A stretch of DNA of 64,000 nucleotides, from contig NZ_FBXK01000005.1 of NCBI RefSeq assembly GCF_900013425.1, positions 744,001 to 808,000 on the forward strand, given 5' to 3'. This document shows positions 17,196-25,956 of the stretch, in pieces (positions within the stretch are counted from its first letter, which is position 1; each line of letters starts with the position of its first letter). The stretch comes from Sphingobium sp. Z007 (GTDB taxonomy: Bacteria > Pseudomonadota > Alphaproteobacteria > Sphingomonadales > Sphingomonadaceae). The position numbers and the translations under genes are program-made. A model generated the notes under the pieces. That model was not told the origin of the DNA. It saw nothing but the letters and a program-made list of their open reading frames with translations, and searched no databases.

Positions 17196-17459
17196 ATGAA
17201 GAAATACATATTGCTGGCGACGCCGTTATTGCTGTTGGCGCTGCCGGGCTGCGTGCGCACGGTGGCGAGCGTCGTGACCGCCCCGGTGCGCGCCGGATCG
17301 CAGATCGTGGACTGGTCGACCACCAGCCAGAGCGAGTCCGACCGCAATTACGGCCGCAAGATGCGCGAGCAGGAAGCGCGCGAGGGCAAGGCGCGCAAGA
17401 AGGCAGACAAGGAGCGGCGCGAGCAATGCCGCGACGCGGGCTATGATAATTGCGGATGA
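17196..17459 (+). CDS. Small lipoprotein of unknown function
   Basis: 87 residues. The lipobox 'LPGC' (Cys19) follows a hydrophobic signal, so it should be a lipid-anchored envelope protein. A short hydrophobic stretch is followed by a highly charged Lys/Arg/Glu-rich helix ('KMREQEAREGKARKKADK') and a C-terminal pair of cysteines. I do not recognise the family; small lipoproteins like this are common in sphingomonads. It has its own upstream region of about 100 bp. Confidence 0.75.
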   Translation: MKKYILLATPLLLLALPGCVRTVASVVTAPVRAGSQIVDWSTTSQSESDRNYGRKMREQEAREGKARKKADKERREQCRDAGYDNCG

Positions 17460-17576
17460 GGCGGGTGTGAGGCGGATGGTCGTCGTTTGACGGGGCGTGG
17501 GCAGATGTCTCTTTTGCACGGTTTCATGCCATTCCGCTTCGCGCGAACGTCACTTGAGGAGCAACAGAAAAATCCC

Positions 17577-17688
17577 GTCACCCCAGCGAAGGCTGGGGTC
17601 TCAGGGGGCGACGCGATCCACTTGGGTAAGTGCTACGGTCAACCGTTGCTTACCTCTGCACGAGACCCCAGCCTTCGCTGGGGTGACT
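17577..17688. repeat. Long inverted repeat with GACCCCAGC...GCTGGGGTC arms
   Basis: A 26-bp arm beginning GTCACCCCAGCGAAGGCTGG (17577-17602) recurs exactly inverted at 17663-17688, with a 60-bp spacer. Each arm is itself a small palindrome (CCCCAGC-GAAG-GCTGGGG). It lies between the 3' ends of the lipoprotein and the convergent tsaC gene. It is a different family from the TCCGTTCG elements. Confidence 0.88.
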
Positions 17689-17753
17689 GTAATGGAGCAG
17701 CCGCGTACCGGTCATGCAGTCCGTCCGCTCCCCGACTCGCCAACCACGCCCCC

Positions 17754-18707
17754 TCACGCCGCAGCCCGCCGCAGCCGGTCGTTGATCGCGGCGCCAATGC
17801 CCTCGATCGGTATCGGCGCTACGGCGATGCGGGCGGCGGCACTGGCGTCGGCGACGTGTAGGGCGGCGAACAGATGGGCTGCCGCCTCGCGCATGTCCGC
17901 CTCCTGACTGAGGTTGATATGGCAGGGCATTAGCCCGAAGCCGATCAGATATTCGTCCTTTTCCGCCCGCATCGCATTCAGTCGCACCGGCTTTGACGGC
18001 GCATAATGGCTTTCGAGCTGGCCGGGCGCCTCGATCTTTCCGTCGTCGGCGACGATCACCGGCAGTCCGGTCGCTTCCTCCAGCATGGCGGTGGTGACGG
18101 GGCCGGGGCGCAGCAGGCGGACGCCATCCGCCTCCGGTGCCGCGATAGTGGATTCCAGCCCCTCGCTGGTCGGCCCTTCGTCCAATATCATGCGGATCTT
18201 GCCGCCGAGGCTCGCCAGCACATGTTCGGCGCTGGTCGGGCTGATCGATCCGCTGCGATTGGCCGACGGCGCGGCGAGGGGACAACCGCTTTCCCGGATC
18301 AGCGCGCGCATCGCCGGATGGGCGGGCAGGCGCAACGCAACGGTTGGCAGGCCCGCCGTCACCAGCGGCGACAGGCCGCTGTCGCTGCGCACCGGCAGCA
18401 CCAATGTCAGCGGACCGGGCCAGAAGCGGTCCGCCAATACACCCGCGACGGCCGAGAAATCGGCCAGCCGCTCCGCCATGGCGCGGTCGGCGACATGGAC
18501 GATCAGCGGGTTGAAACTGGGCCGTCCCTTGGCGCTGTAGATCGCGGCGACGGCATTGCTGTCGGTGGCGTCGGCCGCCAGGCCATAGACCGTCTCGGTC
18601 GGCACCGCCACCGGCTCCCCCGCGCGGATCAGCAACGCCGCCTCGCGCAGGGCTTCGGTGCCATAGCGGCAGGATTTCGTCGAAAATGATGGATGAGCGA
18701 TAGTCAC
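17754..18707 (-). CDS. tsaC: L-threonylcarbamoyladenylate synthase (TsaC/Sua5)
   Basis: 317 residues, the long Sua5-type form. The YrdC domain has 'GEPVAVPTETVYGLAADA' (30-47), 'AKGRPSFNPL' (59-68) and 'PLAAPSANRSG'. The C-terminal Sua5 domain begins around residue 215 after the linker 'APGQLESHYAPSKP', which closes the active site. It makes threonylcarbamoyl-AMP from threonine, bicarbonate and ATP for the t6A37 modification of ANN-decoding tRNAs. It is divergent from the DUF815 ATPase. Confidence 0.94.
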   Translation of the reverse strand: MTIAHPSFSTKSCRYGTEALREAALLIRAGEPVAVPTETVYGLAADATDSNAVAAIYSAKGRPSFNPLIVHVADRAMAERLADFSAVAGVLADRFWPGPLTLVLPVRSDSGLSPLVTAGLPTVALRLPAHPAMRALIRESGCPLAAPSANRSGSISPTSAEHVLASLGGKIRMILDEGPTSEGLESTIAAPEADGVRLLRPGPVTTAMLEEATGLPVIVADDGKIEAPGQLESHYAPSKPVRLNAMRAEKDEYLIGFGLMPCHINLSQEADMREAAAHLFAALHVADASAAARIAVAPIPIEGIGAAINDRLRRAAA

Positions 18708-18829
18708 GACCCCCGCGATATAGACCCCGGCCCAGCCAAGTAAAAGGCCATTGCGTCAGGGCAATGACATCGGCAGGACAGGAAGGGTGGGCGCTTGCGG
18801 CACAGCGGATCGCCGGTTAAGCCGCCACC

Positions 18830-19648
18830 ATGACCGACGCCCTCCTAATCCGTATTGCAGAAGCGCTGGAACGGCTCGCGCCGCCGCCGGCTTTGTCCGC
18901 CGATCTCGACGCCTTTCCCGCCTATGTCTGGGACGGGCGGGCGATCCAGGTGGTGGAGGCGTTCGCCCCGGTGGACTATGCGCTGCTGACCGGCATCGAT
19001 GCGCAGAAGGGCGCGCTGCTGGACAATAGCCGCCGCCATGCCGCCGGCCATGCCGCGCATGACGTGCTGCTATGGGGCGCGCGCGGCACAGGCAAATCGG
19101 CCGCGGTCGCGTCCGTCGTCGGCCTGTTGCAGGGGCAAGGGCAGGACATCGCCCTGATGCAATGCGCGATCGATGAACTGGCCAGCCTGCCCGCGCTTTT
19201 TTCCCTGCTGCGCGGCACGACGCGGCCCTTCATCCTCTTCCTCGACGATCTGGGGTTCGAGGAGCAGGGCGTGGGCGACGCGCGGGCGCTGCGGTCGCTG
19301 TTGCAGGGGGGGACGGCGGCGCGTCCGGCCAATGTCCGCCTCTATGTGACGTCCAACCGCCGCCATATCGTGCCGCGTCACCTGTCCGAACAGGATGATC
19401 CCATCAATCCGCGCGATGTCGTGGACGACAAGATGGCGCTGTCCGACCGTTTCGGCCTCAGCCTGGGCTTCCACGCGCTCGATCAGGACGCCTATGTCGC
19501 GATCGTGGGCGGTTATGCGGCCAAGCTTGGTCTGGCCTTCGATCCATTGGAAGCGATCCAGTGGTCGACGCAGCGTGGCAGCCGGTCGGGGCGCGTCGCC
19601 TGGCAATATGTGGTCGAACTGGCGGGGCGGAACGGGCTGAAGATCTAA
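18830..19648 (+). CDS. DUF815 family AAA-type ATPase
   Basis: 272 residues. Walker A GARGTGKS lies at 83-90 and Walker B 'FILFLDDLGFEE' follows. 'VTSNRRHIVPRH', a sensor/arginine region, and 'DRFGLSLGFHALDQD' are typical of DUF815 (PF05673). The family is widespread and of unknown function. It stands alone between tsaC (divergent) and a palindromic repeat. Confidence 0.9.
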   Translation: MTDALLIRIAEALERLAPPPALSADLDAFPAYVWDGRAIQVVEAFAPVDYALLTGIDAQKGALLDNSRRHAAGHAAHDVLLWGARGTGKSAAVASVVGLLQGQGQDIALMQCAIDELASLPALFSLLRGTTRPFILFLDDLGFEEQGVGDARALRSLLQGGTAARPANVRLYVTSNRRHIVPRHLSEQDDPINPRDVVDDKMALSDRFGLSLGFHALDQDAYVAIVGGYAAKLGLAFDPLEAIQWSTQRGSRSGRVAWQYVVELAGRNGLKI

Positions 19649-19657
19649 AAAACGATG

Positions 19658-19756
19658 TCCGTTCGTTTCGAGCGAAGCCTGCCCTGAGCCTGTCGAACGG
19701 CCGGGAAACGCTGAACGCGGCGCTTCCGTTTCTCGACACGCTCGAAACGAACGAAA
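19658..19756. repeat. Dispersed 3'-end palindromic repeat, copy 3 (extended)
   Basis: Starts TCCGTTCGTTTCGAGCGAAG 9 bp after the ATPase stop and ends TTTCTCGACACGCTCGAAAC plus GAACGA. An internal insert (GAGCCTGTCGAACGG) makes it longer than most copies. It fills the space to the convergent beta-propeller gene. Confidence 0.85.
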
Positions 19757-19764
19757 GACAGGAA

Positions 19765-21090
19765 TTACCGCGCCTTCGTCACCCGCCACACCACGCCGCC
19801 GACATCGTCGCTGACCAGCAGCGCGCCCTTGGCGTCGGCGGTCACATCGACCGGGCGGCCACGCGCATTGCCATCCTTGTCCAGGAAGCCGGTCAGCAGG
19901 TCCACCGGCTTGGCCTTGCCCGCTTCGCCATCGGCAAATCCGACATAGACGACCTTGTATCCTGCGGCCGGCTTGCGGTTCCAGCTACCATGCAGGCCAA
20001 CGATCGCGCCGTCGGTGAAGGGCGCACCCAGTTGCAGCTTGTCGGCGAAGGTCAGGCCCAGCGGCGCGACATGGTTGCCCAGCGCATAGTCGGGCCGATG
20101 CGTATATTCGCGCAATTCCGGGCGCTGCGGCTGGACCCGGCGATCCTCATAGCCGCCCCAGTAATTCCATGGCCAGCCGTAGAACGCGCCGAACTCTACC
20201 CGCGTCAGATAGTCGGGGACAAGATCGCCGCCCAGCATGTCGCGTTCATTGACCACGCCCCACAACGCGCCGCTCTTGGGTTCGAACGCCAGGCCCACCG
20301 GGTTGCGCAGCCCCGCTGCGAAGGTGCGATAGCCGCCCGTTTTGGGGTTCACTTCCAGCACCAGCGCGCGATTGGCTTCGCTTTCCAGACCATTGTCGGC
20401 GATATTGCTGTTGGAGCCGACGCCGACATAGAGCATCCCTTCGGGGCTGGCGACCAGGCTGCGGGTCCAGTGGTTGTTGGGCGCCTGCGCTGGCAGGTTC
20501 AATATCTTGCGCCCCTTGGCGGTGATCCGGGTGTCGCCTTCCTTATAGGGGAAAGCCATCAGCGCGTCGGTGTTTGCGACATAGAGCGTGTCGCCGATCA
20601 ACGCCATGCCATAGGGGGAATTGAGGCCGGTCAGGAACGCGGTCTTGGTTTCCGCGCGCCCGTCGCCATCGGCGTCGCGCAGCAGCGTGATGCGATTGGC
20701 CGACGGCACGCCGGCCCCTGCCTTATCCATCAGAAAGCTCATCACCCGGCTGACGATCCCGCTCTTGGGCCGCGGCGGGCTGTTGGTTTCGGCCACCAGC
20801 ACATCGCCATTGGGCAGGCGCAGCAGCGAGCGCGGATGGGCCAGGCCATCGGCATAGCGCGCCACGCTTAGCCCTTTGGCCGCAACGGGCTTTTCATCGC
20901 CGGTCCAGGGCTTGACCTCGGCGATGTTGACCGTCGGCAACATCTCGTTGCGCGGGGTGGTGAACACCGGTTCGCGCCCGGTGTCCGCGCCGGGCGGCAG
21001 TTGCGCCGTGTTGCCCTGCGCCAGATAGAGGAAAATGCCACCCGCGATCAGGAGCGCGATGAGGATAAGGGCGATGATATGCTTCTTCAT
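19765..21090 (-). CDS. GSDH/sorbosone dehydrogenase-type beta-propeller protein
   Basis: 441 residues with an N-terminal membrane anchor or uncleaved signal ('HIIALILIALLIAGGIFLYL'). The rest is a glucose/sorbosone dehydrogenase-like propeller: 'FLTGLNSPYGMALIGDTLYVANTDALMAF' region, 'GVGSNSNIADNG', 'GLRNPVGLAFEP' and 'GGDLVPDYLTRVEFGAFYGWP'. Relatives are PQQ-dependent soluble aldose dehydrogenases or L-sorbosone dehydrogenases in the periplasm. Substrate and cofactor use are not proven here. ATG 21090 is chosen over 21126 because it begins directly at the anchor. Confidence 0.85.
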   Translation of the reverse strand: MKKHIIALILIALLIAGGIFLYLAQGNTAQLPPGADTGREPVFTTPRNEMLPTVNIAEVKPWTGDEKPVAAKGLSVARYADGLAHPRSLLRLPNGDVLVAETNSPPRPKSGIVSRVMSFLMDKAGAGVPSANRITLLRDADGDGRAETKTAFLTGLNSPYGMALIGDTLYVANTDALMAFPYKEGDTRITAKGRKILNLPAQAPNNHWTRSLVASPEGMLYVGVGSNSNIADNGLESEANRALVLEVNPKTGGYRTFAAGLRNPVGLAFEPKSGALWGVVNERDMLGGDLVPDYLTRVEFGAFYGWPWNYWGGYEDRRVQPQRPELREYTHRPDYALGNHVAPLGLTFADKLQLGAPFTDGAIVGLHGSWNRKPAAGYKVVYVGFADGEAGKAKPVDLLTGFLDKDGNARGRPVDVTADAKGALLVSDDVGGVVWRVTKAR

Positions 21091-21141
21091 GCGCCCACAT
21101 CTATGCGCAGGCGCCGCAACGGGCAAGGCGGCCTGTGCGCC

Positions 21142-21315
21142 TTATTTGCCGCGTTCGCGCAGCCACAGCAGGATGCCGATCAGCACGCCTGTGCCCGCGC
21201 CCGCCAGCAGGCCGATGCTGGGCTGGCCCAGCAAACCCCCGCCGATCGTGCCGGCCAGGATCAGGAAGGCGATGATCGCGCCAGCGCCGGTCGGGTTTTT
21301 CGTCTCCTTGGTCAT
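21142..21315 (-). CDS. Small glycine-rich two-helix membrane protein
   Basis: 57 residues starting at 'MTKETKNP', preceded by AAGGGG. Two hydrophobic segments ('AGAIIAFLILAGTIGGGLLG' and 'SIGLLAGAGTGVLIGILLWL') end in 'RERGK', so it should be a hairpin in the inner membrane. No family is recognised. It lies 51 bp upstream of the beta-propeller gene in the same direction and may be cotranscribed. Confidence 0.7.
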   Translation of the reverse strand: MTKETKNPTGAGAIIAFLILAGTIGGGLLGQPSIGLLAGAGTGVLIGILLWLRERGK

Positions 21316-21545
21316 GGCTGCCCCTTGCCATGGTCGGCGCGCCAAGGCTAGCGGCTTTGATGACCCGCCCGGACGCCCCGTTTCGGGAAGGATCGTCCCG
21401 TTGCGGGATGGATGATCCAGATCGGGACTTGGCTAATGGCGGATTCACCTTTCAAACCCGGCCTCCGCGTCAAAGCCTTGAAATGGCACGGCGATTGAAG
21501 GGTAGGGTGGATAATAAGGTCGCCAAGAAAAGACGAGGGTCGCAA

Positions 21546-21755
21546 ATGCAGGTGCCATATCTTTCGAACCGAAAGAGCTATGAGGATGCGGCCGAGCTGA
21601 TGACGGCTTTCGGCGACAATGCCGGCTATGAAGCCGCCGCCCGCGCCGACCGCAGTCTGGACCAGGGCAATCACATCCATTTTTGCCATTGGCGTCAGAT
21701 CGAACGGCTGATCGTGCTGCTGACCCATGACCAGCCGCTCGGCACGATTCATTGA
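21546..21755 (+). CDS. Small hypothetical protein
   Basis: 69 residues, 'MQVPYLSNRKSYEDAAELM', with 'DNAGYEAAARADRSLDQGN' and 'HFCHWRQIERLIVLL'. It is soluble and mostly helical. The composition (YxxA, 'HWRQIERLI') resembles small uncharacterised sphingomonad proteins, but I assign no family. The AGGGTCGCAA upstream sequence is a modest ribosome binding site. Confidence 0.65.
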   Translation: MQVPYLSNRKSYEDAAELMTAFGDNAGYEAAARADRSLDQGNHIHFCHWRQIERLIVLLTHDQPLGTIH

Positions 21756-21780
21756 AGCAGGTGACCGTTGCCTGATTCAA

Positions 21781-21900
21781 TCCGTTCGTGCTGAGTAGGG
21801 GCTGAGCTTGTCGAAGTCCCGTATCGAAGCATCAGACGCAGTGCGCGATCCTTCGATACGCCATTTCGACTTCGCTCAATGGCTACTCAGGACGAACGGA
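21781..21900. repeat. Palindromic repeat, divergent long subtype (copy 8)
   Basis: Ends TCCGTTCGTGCTGAGTAG and CTACTCAGGACGAACGGA flank internal GCTTGTCGAAG and CTTCGATACG blocks. It shares the outer TCCGTTCG / CGAACGGA ends with the other copies but has a different interior. It starts 26 bp after the stop of the small gene and runs toward the 3' end of argC. Confidence 0.82.
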
Positions 21901-21940
21901 TGTAAGTATTGTCATCTCGCCCTAACATCCAAATCTGTAG

Positions 21941-22885
21941 TTAAAGCCGCAAGCCCGCCGTTTCGGGCAGGCCCGCCAGGATGTTGAGATTCTGCACCGC
22001 CGCGCCGGCCGCGCCCTTGCCCAGATTGTCGAGCGCCGCCACCAGCCGCGCCTGACCGCTGTCGGCACTGCCGCACACGAACAGCGCCAACCGGTCGGTC
22101 GCGCCGACATGCTCCAGAGCGACCTGGCCGATGCTCAGGCTATTCTCCAGCGACGCAACGCTGACGATCTGCGATCCCGCATAAGCGGCAGCCAGCGCAG
22201 CGTGGATGTCCGCCAGCGCAGGCGTGCCCGGCATCGCCCGCAATTGCAGCGGCACTTCCACGATCATGCCACGATAGGCATTGGCCACGGCGGGCGCGAA
22301 CAGCGGCGGGTGGGTGAGGCCCGAATAGCGGGTCATTTCCGGCACATGCTTGTGGCCCAGAGCCAGTCCATAAGGGCGGAAGGCGCTGGGTGCGCCCGCT
22401 GCGCCCTCATAGTCGGCGATCATGGCCTTGCCGCCGCCCGAATAGCCTGACGCGCCCGACACCGTCACCGGCCAGTCAGCGGGCAGCAACCCGGCCAGCA
22501 CCAGCGGACGGACCAATGCCAGGAAGCCGGTCGGCCAGCAGCCCGGATTGGCGACGAAACGGCTGTCCGCCAGCACTTCGCGATGACCCGGCTCCAGTTC
22601 GGGGAAGCCGTATGTCCAGCCTTCTGCGACACGGTGCGCGGTGGATGCGTCGATGACACGGGTCCGCGCATTGTCGATCAGCGCCACCGCTTCGCGCGCC
22701 GCATCGTCGGGCAGGCACAGGATGACGATATCGGCAGCATTGAGCGCGTCGCGGCGCGCGCCGGCATCGCGGCGCTTTTCTTCAGGCACGGTAATCAGCG
22801 ACAATTCGGGACGCCCGGCCAGCCGGTCGGCGATTTCGATGCCGGTGGTGCCATGACCGCCGTCGATAAAGACGTTGATGCTCAT
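21941..22885 (-). CDS. argC: N-acetyl-gamma-glutamyl-phosphate reductase (type 2)
   Basis: 314 residues, the short type-2 ArgC form. The N-terminal NADP site is 'VFIDGGHGTTGIEIADRL'. The catalytic Cys116 lies in 'NPGCWPTGFLAL', and 'GLALGHKHVPEM' provides the active-site histidine region. It reduces N-acetylglutamyl phosphate to the semialdehyde in arginine synthesis. The ATG overlaps the stop of the NlpC/P60 gene by four bases (ATGA), so the two are translationally coupled despite unrelated roles. Longer upstream frames belong to shadows of that gene. Confidence 0.94.
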   Translation of the reverse strand: MSINVFIDGGHGTTGIEIADRLAGRPELSLITVPEEKRRDAGARRDALNAADIVILCLPDDAAREAVALIDNARTRVIDASTAHRVAEGWTYGFPELEPGHREVLADSRFVANPGCWPTGFLALVRPLVLAGLLPADWPVTVSGASGYSGGGKAMIADYEGAAGAPSAFRPYGLALGHKHVPEMTRYSGLTHPPLFAPAVANAYRGMIVEVPLQLRAMPGTPALADIHAALAAAYAGSQIVSVASLENSLSIGQVALEHVGATDRLALFVCGSADSGQARLVAALDNLGKGAAGAAVQNLNILAGLPETAGLRL

Positions 22886-23790
22886 GCGCTGATCCTCCGC
22901 CGGGCGATGATGGGCTGCGCGTGTGCGTCCGCCAGCCGGGCTACGACGTCCGCCAGCGGTTCTTTCACTACCGCCATCCAGTGCGCGTTGGCGTGCAGCA
23001 GCGTCTTGGCGTCGGTCATGATGCCGACATGGCCGGGGAAGAAGATCAGGTCGCCGCGTTGCAGCGCCGCGTCGCCGTCGATCGGCATCCCGATACCCTC
23101 GCATTGCAGGTCGGTGTCGCGCGGCGCGCTGATGCCCGCCTGGCCGAGCGCAGCCTGCACCAGCCCCGAACAATCGATGCCCCGGTGGCCGCGCCCACCC
23201 CACACATAGGGCTGGCCCAGATAGCGTTCCGCCACGCAAACCCAGTCGTCCGGCCTGGTGTCGATCGGTTCGGCATGCCGGACGTGGATATACCCTTCGG
23301 CGCAGGCGACAAATCCGCCCTGCACTTCGCCGGAAAACAGCGCGCCACCCGGCCAATAGTCGGCGATGGGCGATTTGATATCGGCAGCGCTGAACAGCGG
23401 CGCGCTTTCCACGATGATACGGTGGCTGGGCGTTTCCGCCACGTCGAGCGCATCGCGGCGGATATAGCCGACATAGCCGTCATGGCCGCAAAAGCCCCAG
23501 GCCCAGTCGGTCATCACGTCAAGCGCGTGGAAGGTTTCTCCCCGCAGCAATTCGCTGACCGCTTCGGCCGTGGGTGTCGGCGCCGATGTGACGGCCGTTC
23601 CTGCCGCAACGCAGGTAAGCGGCACTGCGCGGGCGTAATGCGCGGAAAACAGCACACCGGCGAGCGACAGATCGGCCAAGTCTCCGCGCGCCGCATGGAT
23701 GCGGCGATCCAGCGCTACCGAACGGCCGTCAAGCTCGAAGCGGGTTCGTTCAGGCGGTCCGTTCCGCTGGAGTGTATTTATGCCGTTCAT
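22882..23790 (-). CDS. NlpC/P60 family cell-wall peptidase
   Basis: 302 residues. The N-terminal half contains SH3-like regions (about 75-175). The C-terminal NlpC/P60 domain has the catalytic Cys207 in 'GIDCSGLVQ' and His254 in 'FPGHVGI'. 'YVWGGRGHRG' precedes the cysteine as in gamma-D-glutamyl-diamino acid endopeptidases. No signal peptide is seen, so it may act on recycled muropeptides in the cytoplasm, an inference. Its start overlaps the 3' end of the marR gene by 41 bp, and its stop overlaps argC. Confidence 0.9.
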   Translation of the reverse strand: MNGINTLQRNGPPERTRFELDGRSVALDRRIHAARGDLADLSLAGVLFSAHYARAVPLTCVAAGTAVTSAPTPTAEAVSELLRGETFHALDVMTDWAWGFCGHDGYVGYIRRDALDVAETPSHRIIVESAPLFSAADIKSPIADYWPGGALFSGEVQGGFVACAEGYIHVRHAEPIDTRPDDWVCVAERYLGQPYVWGGRGHRGIDCSGLVQAALGQAGISAPRDTDLQCEGIGMPIDGDAALQRGDLIFFPGHVGIMTDAKTLLHANAHWMAVVKEPLADVVARLADAHAQPIIARRRISA

Positions 23791-24145
23791 CGCGCGCGGT
23801 TCCTGCGATGAAATGGTGAAAGGCGTCAAGAAATTCCGCGCCTTTTGGCGTCCGGGTGATGAAAATATTGCGACGATCCGCCACATCGCGCTCCCGGCGG
23901 AGGTAGCCAAGCGCCGACAGCTTGTTCAGCGCGCGGGTGATGACCGGCTTTGACACATGCAACGCCTCGGCCAGGCCGCGCACCGTATGCGGGCCAGACC
24001 CTATATAGACGGTCATCATCAGCGCCATCTGGCGATTGGTCAAATCGGGTTTGCCCGACCGGACATAGTCGACGAGAGTCCGCATCCATTGCCCAAGTTG
24101 CTGGAGGCCGGGGCGGTCGATTTCGGTGGCTGACATCGCGTTCAT
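23750..24145 (-). CDS. MarR family transcriptional regulator
   Basis: 131 residues. The winged helix includes 'LTNRQMALMMTVYIG', the recognition helix 'GLAEALHVSKPVITRALNKLSALGYL', and the wing 'RRERDVADRRNIFITRT'. It presumably autoregulates the marR-nlpC-argC run. No cysteine or obvious ligand pocket residue suggests the signal. AGGAC precedes the ATG; an in-frame ATG at 24136 is possible. Confidence 0.88.
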   Translation of the reverse strand: MNAMSATEIDRPGLQQLGQWMRTLVDYVRSGKPDLTNRQMALMMTVYIGSGPHTVRGLAEALHVSKPVITRALNKLSALGYLRRERDVADRRNIFITRTPKGAEFLDAFHHFIAGTARDERHKYTPAERTA

Positions 24146-24205
24146 GTCGTCCTAACGCACCATCCCCAATCCGGTTGCGTAACGGACGCGACGCATTTGC
24201 TGCCT

Positions 24206-25615
24206 TTATCCCGTGCGTCCGTAACGATGCTGCAACAGGCGGAAAACCGCGCGAAGTCCCAGCGCCTCGCCGCCCTTGGGCCGGCCGGGTTTCGACGCCG
24301 GCCGCCAGGCGAATGTGTCAAGGTGCAGCCAGGGCGTGTCGTCGGGCACGAAGCGCTTGAGGAACAGCGCGGCGGTAATCGCCCCGGCAAAGCCGCCTTC
24401 GCCCGCATTGTTGATATCCGCGATGTCGGACTTGAGCATATCGGCATAGCCATCCCATAGCGGCAGCCGCCAGGTCGGGTCGTCCACCTCGCCGCCCGCG
24501 GCCGCCATGTCCGCCGCCAGCGCATCGTCATTGGCGAACAGCGCAGGCAGGTCCGGGCCGACCGCGACCCGCGCCGCGCCGGTCAGGGTCGCGAAATCGA
24601 CGATCAGTTCAGGCTTTTCCTCGCCAGCGCGGGTCAGCGCGTCGCCCAGGACCAGCCGCCCTTCCGCATCGGTATTGCCGATTTCGATGCTCAGCCCCTT
24701 GCGGCTGGCCAATATGTCGCCGGGGCGAAAGGCATTGCCCGCGATCGCATTTTCCGCCGCCGGGATCAGCAGGTGCAGCCGGACCGGCAGCCGCGCCGCC
24801 ATGATGAGCTGCGCCAGCGCCAGCGCATGGGCCGCGCCGCCCATATCCTTCTTCATCAACCGCATCCCCGACGATGGCTTTATGTCCAGCCCGCCGCTGT
24901 CGAAGCAGATGCCCTTGCCCACGATGGCGATGCGCGGCGCGGCGGGATCGCCCCAATGCAGTTCGATCAGGCGCGGGGCGAAGCCCTTGTCCGCCGCCTT
25001 GCCGACCGCGTGGATCATCGGATAGCCTTGTTCCAGCGCATCGCCGCGCGTCGTGGTGACGTGCGCGCCGAAGGGGGCGGCGAGCTTCTCCACCGCCGCT
25101 TCCAGGTCGGGCGGTCCCATGTCGGCGGCGGGCGTGTTGACCAGGTCGCGGACCAGTGCGACGGCCTGGCCCAGCTGCACCGTGGGCGCGATCCACGCGA
25201 CATCGCTCGTCAGCAGGACGCGCGCACCAACCGGCGAATCGTCGCGCCGATAACGGTCGAACCTATACTGCGCCGTCAGCCAGCCCAGCGCCGCCGCCCC
25301 GACCGATCCCTCCGTCAGCCGATAGACGCCTTCGGGCACGCTTTCCGCCGCCCGCGCCAGGCACCATGGCCCCAGCGCATCGATATTGGCCACGCCGGCG
25401 ACCACCGACCATTCATCGTCCCGGTCGCCGGGCAATATGGCGATGTCATGCGGCTTGCCCCTGAATTTCTGCGCCGCGACGATGGCGCGCACCCGCGCCG
25501 GCTGGCCCGCCAGCCAGGCGTCATGGCCCTTGGCATCGACCAGCTGGATCGATCGGGCGGATTGCTGGTTGTCGGCTTTGAGCAGGTCGGAGAGCAGGTC
25601 GGAAAAATCGGTCAT
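24206..25615 (-). CDS. Leucyl aminopeptidase family protein (M17)
   Basis: 469 residues. The M17 signature NTDAEGRL lies at 314-321, with metal-binding 'GKGICFDSGGLDIKP' (233-247) and 'MKKDMGGAAHAL'. It is a hexameric cytosolic enzyme with two Zn/Mn ions releasing N-terminal amino acids. The N-terminal domain is shorter than in E. coli PepA and close to the PepB-like sphingomonad form. It stands alone, upstream of the marR cluster in the same direction. Confidence 0.92.
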   Translation of the reverse strand: MTDFSDLLSDLLKADNQQSARSIQLVDAKGHDAWLAGQPARVRAIVAAQKFRGKPHDIAILPGDRDDEWSVVAGVANIDALGPWCLARAAESVPEGVYRLTEGSVGAAALGWLTAQYRFDRYRRDDSPVGARVLLTSDVAWIAPTVQLGQAVALVRDLVNTPAADMGPPDLEAAVEKLAAPFGAHVTTTRGDALEQGYPMIHAVGKAADKGFAPRLIELHWGDPAAPRIAIVGKGICFDSGGLDIKPSSGMRLMKKDMGGAAHALALAQLIMAARLPVRLHLLIPAAENAIAGNAFRPGDILASRKGLSIEIGNTDAEGRLVLGDALTRAGEEKPELIVDFATLTGAARVAVGPDLPALFANDDALAADMAAAGGEVDDPTWRLPLWDGYADMLKSDIADINNAGEGGFAGAITAALFLKRFVPDDTPWLHLDTFAWRPASKPGRPKGGEALGLRAVFRLLQHRYGRTG

Positions 25616-25755
25616 TGCGCGGGTGTAAGGGAAAGGGATCGGTCAAGGAAAGCGCAATTTTTTCATCGCGCGCCCCGCACGTTCGGCCCTTTCTTCATTT
25701 GCGCTGCGCACCGGGTGAGCCTAGATTCGCTGGCATAGATACAAGGAGATGGACG

Positions 25756-25956
25756 ATGATTCACGGTGATGACCGCGGCCTTCAGGCTGCCAGGGCGCGC
25801 GCCTATATACTGGCCGAAACGGGCCAATTCGACAACAGTCACGCCGTGCAGCAGGCGTTGATCGCCGAAGGCTGGCCCAATGCCGGACTGGCGCTGGACA
25901 GCGACTATGCGCGCAAGGCGGTCGGCGAACGCTGCCGCGCAGCGAAGGCGCATTGA
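25756..25956 (+). CDS. Small hypothetical protein (translationally coupled)
   Basis: 66 residues. AAGGAG lies 8 bp before the ATG. The sequence 'ARAYILAETGQFDNSHAVQQALIAEGW' suggests a short helical protein; I do not recognise a family. Its stop and the start of the next gene overlap as TGATG, so the pair forms an operon with the DUF3298 lipoprotein. Confidence 0.72.
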   Translation: MIHGDDRGLQAARARAYILAETGQFDNSHAVQQALIAEGWPNAGLALDSDYARKAVGERCRAAKAH

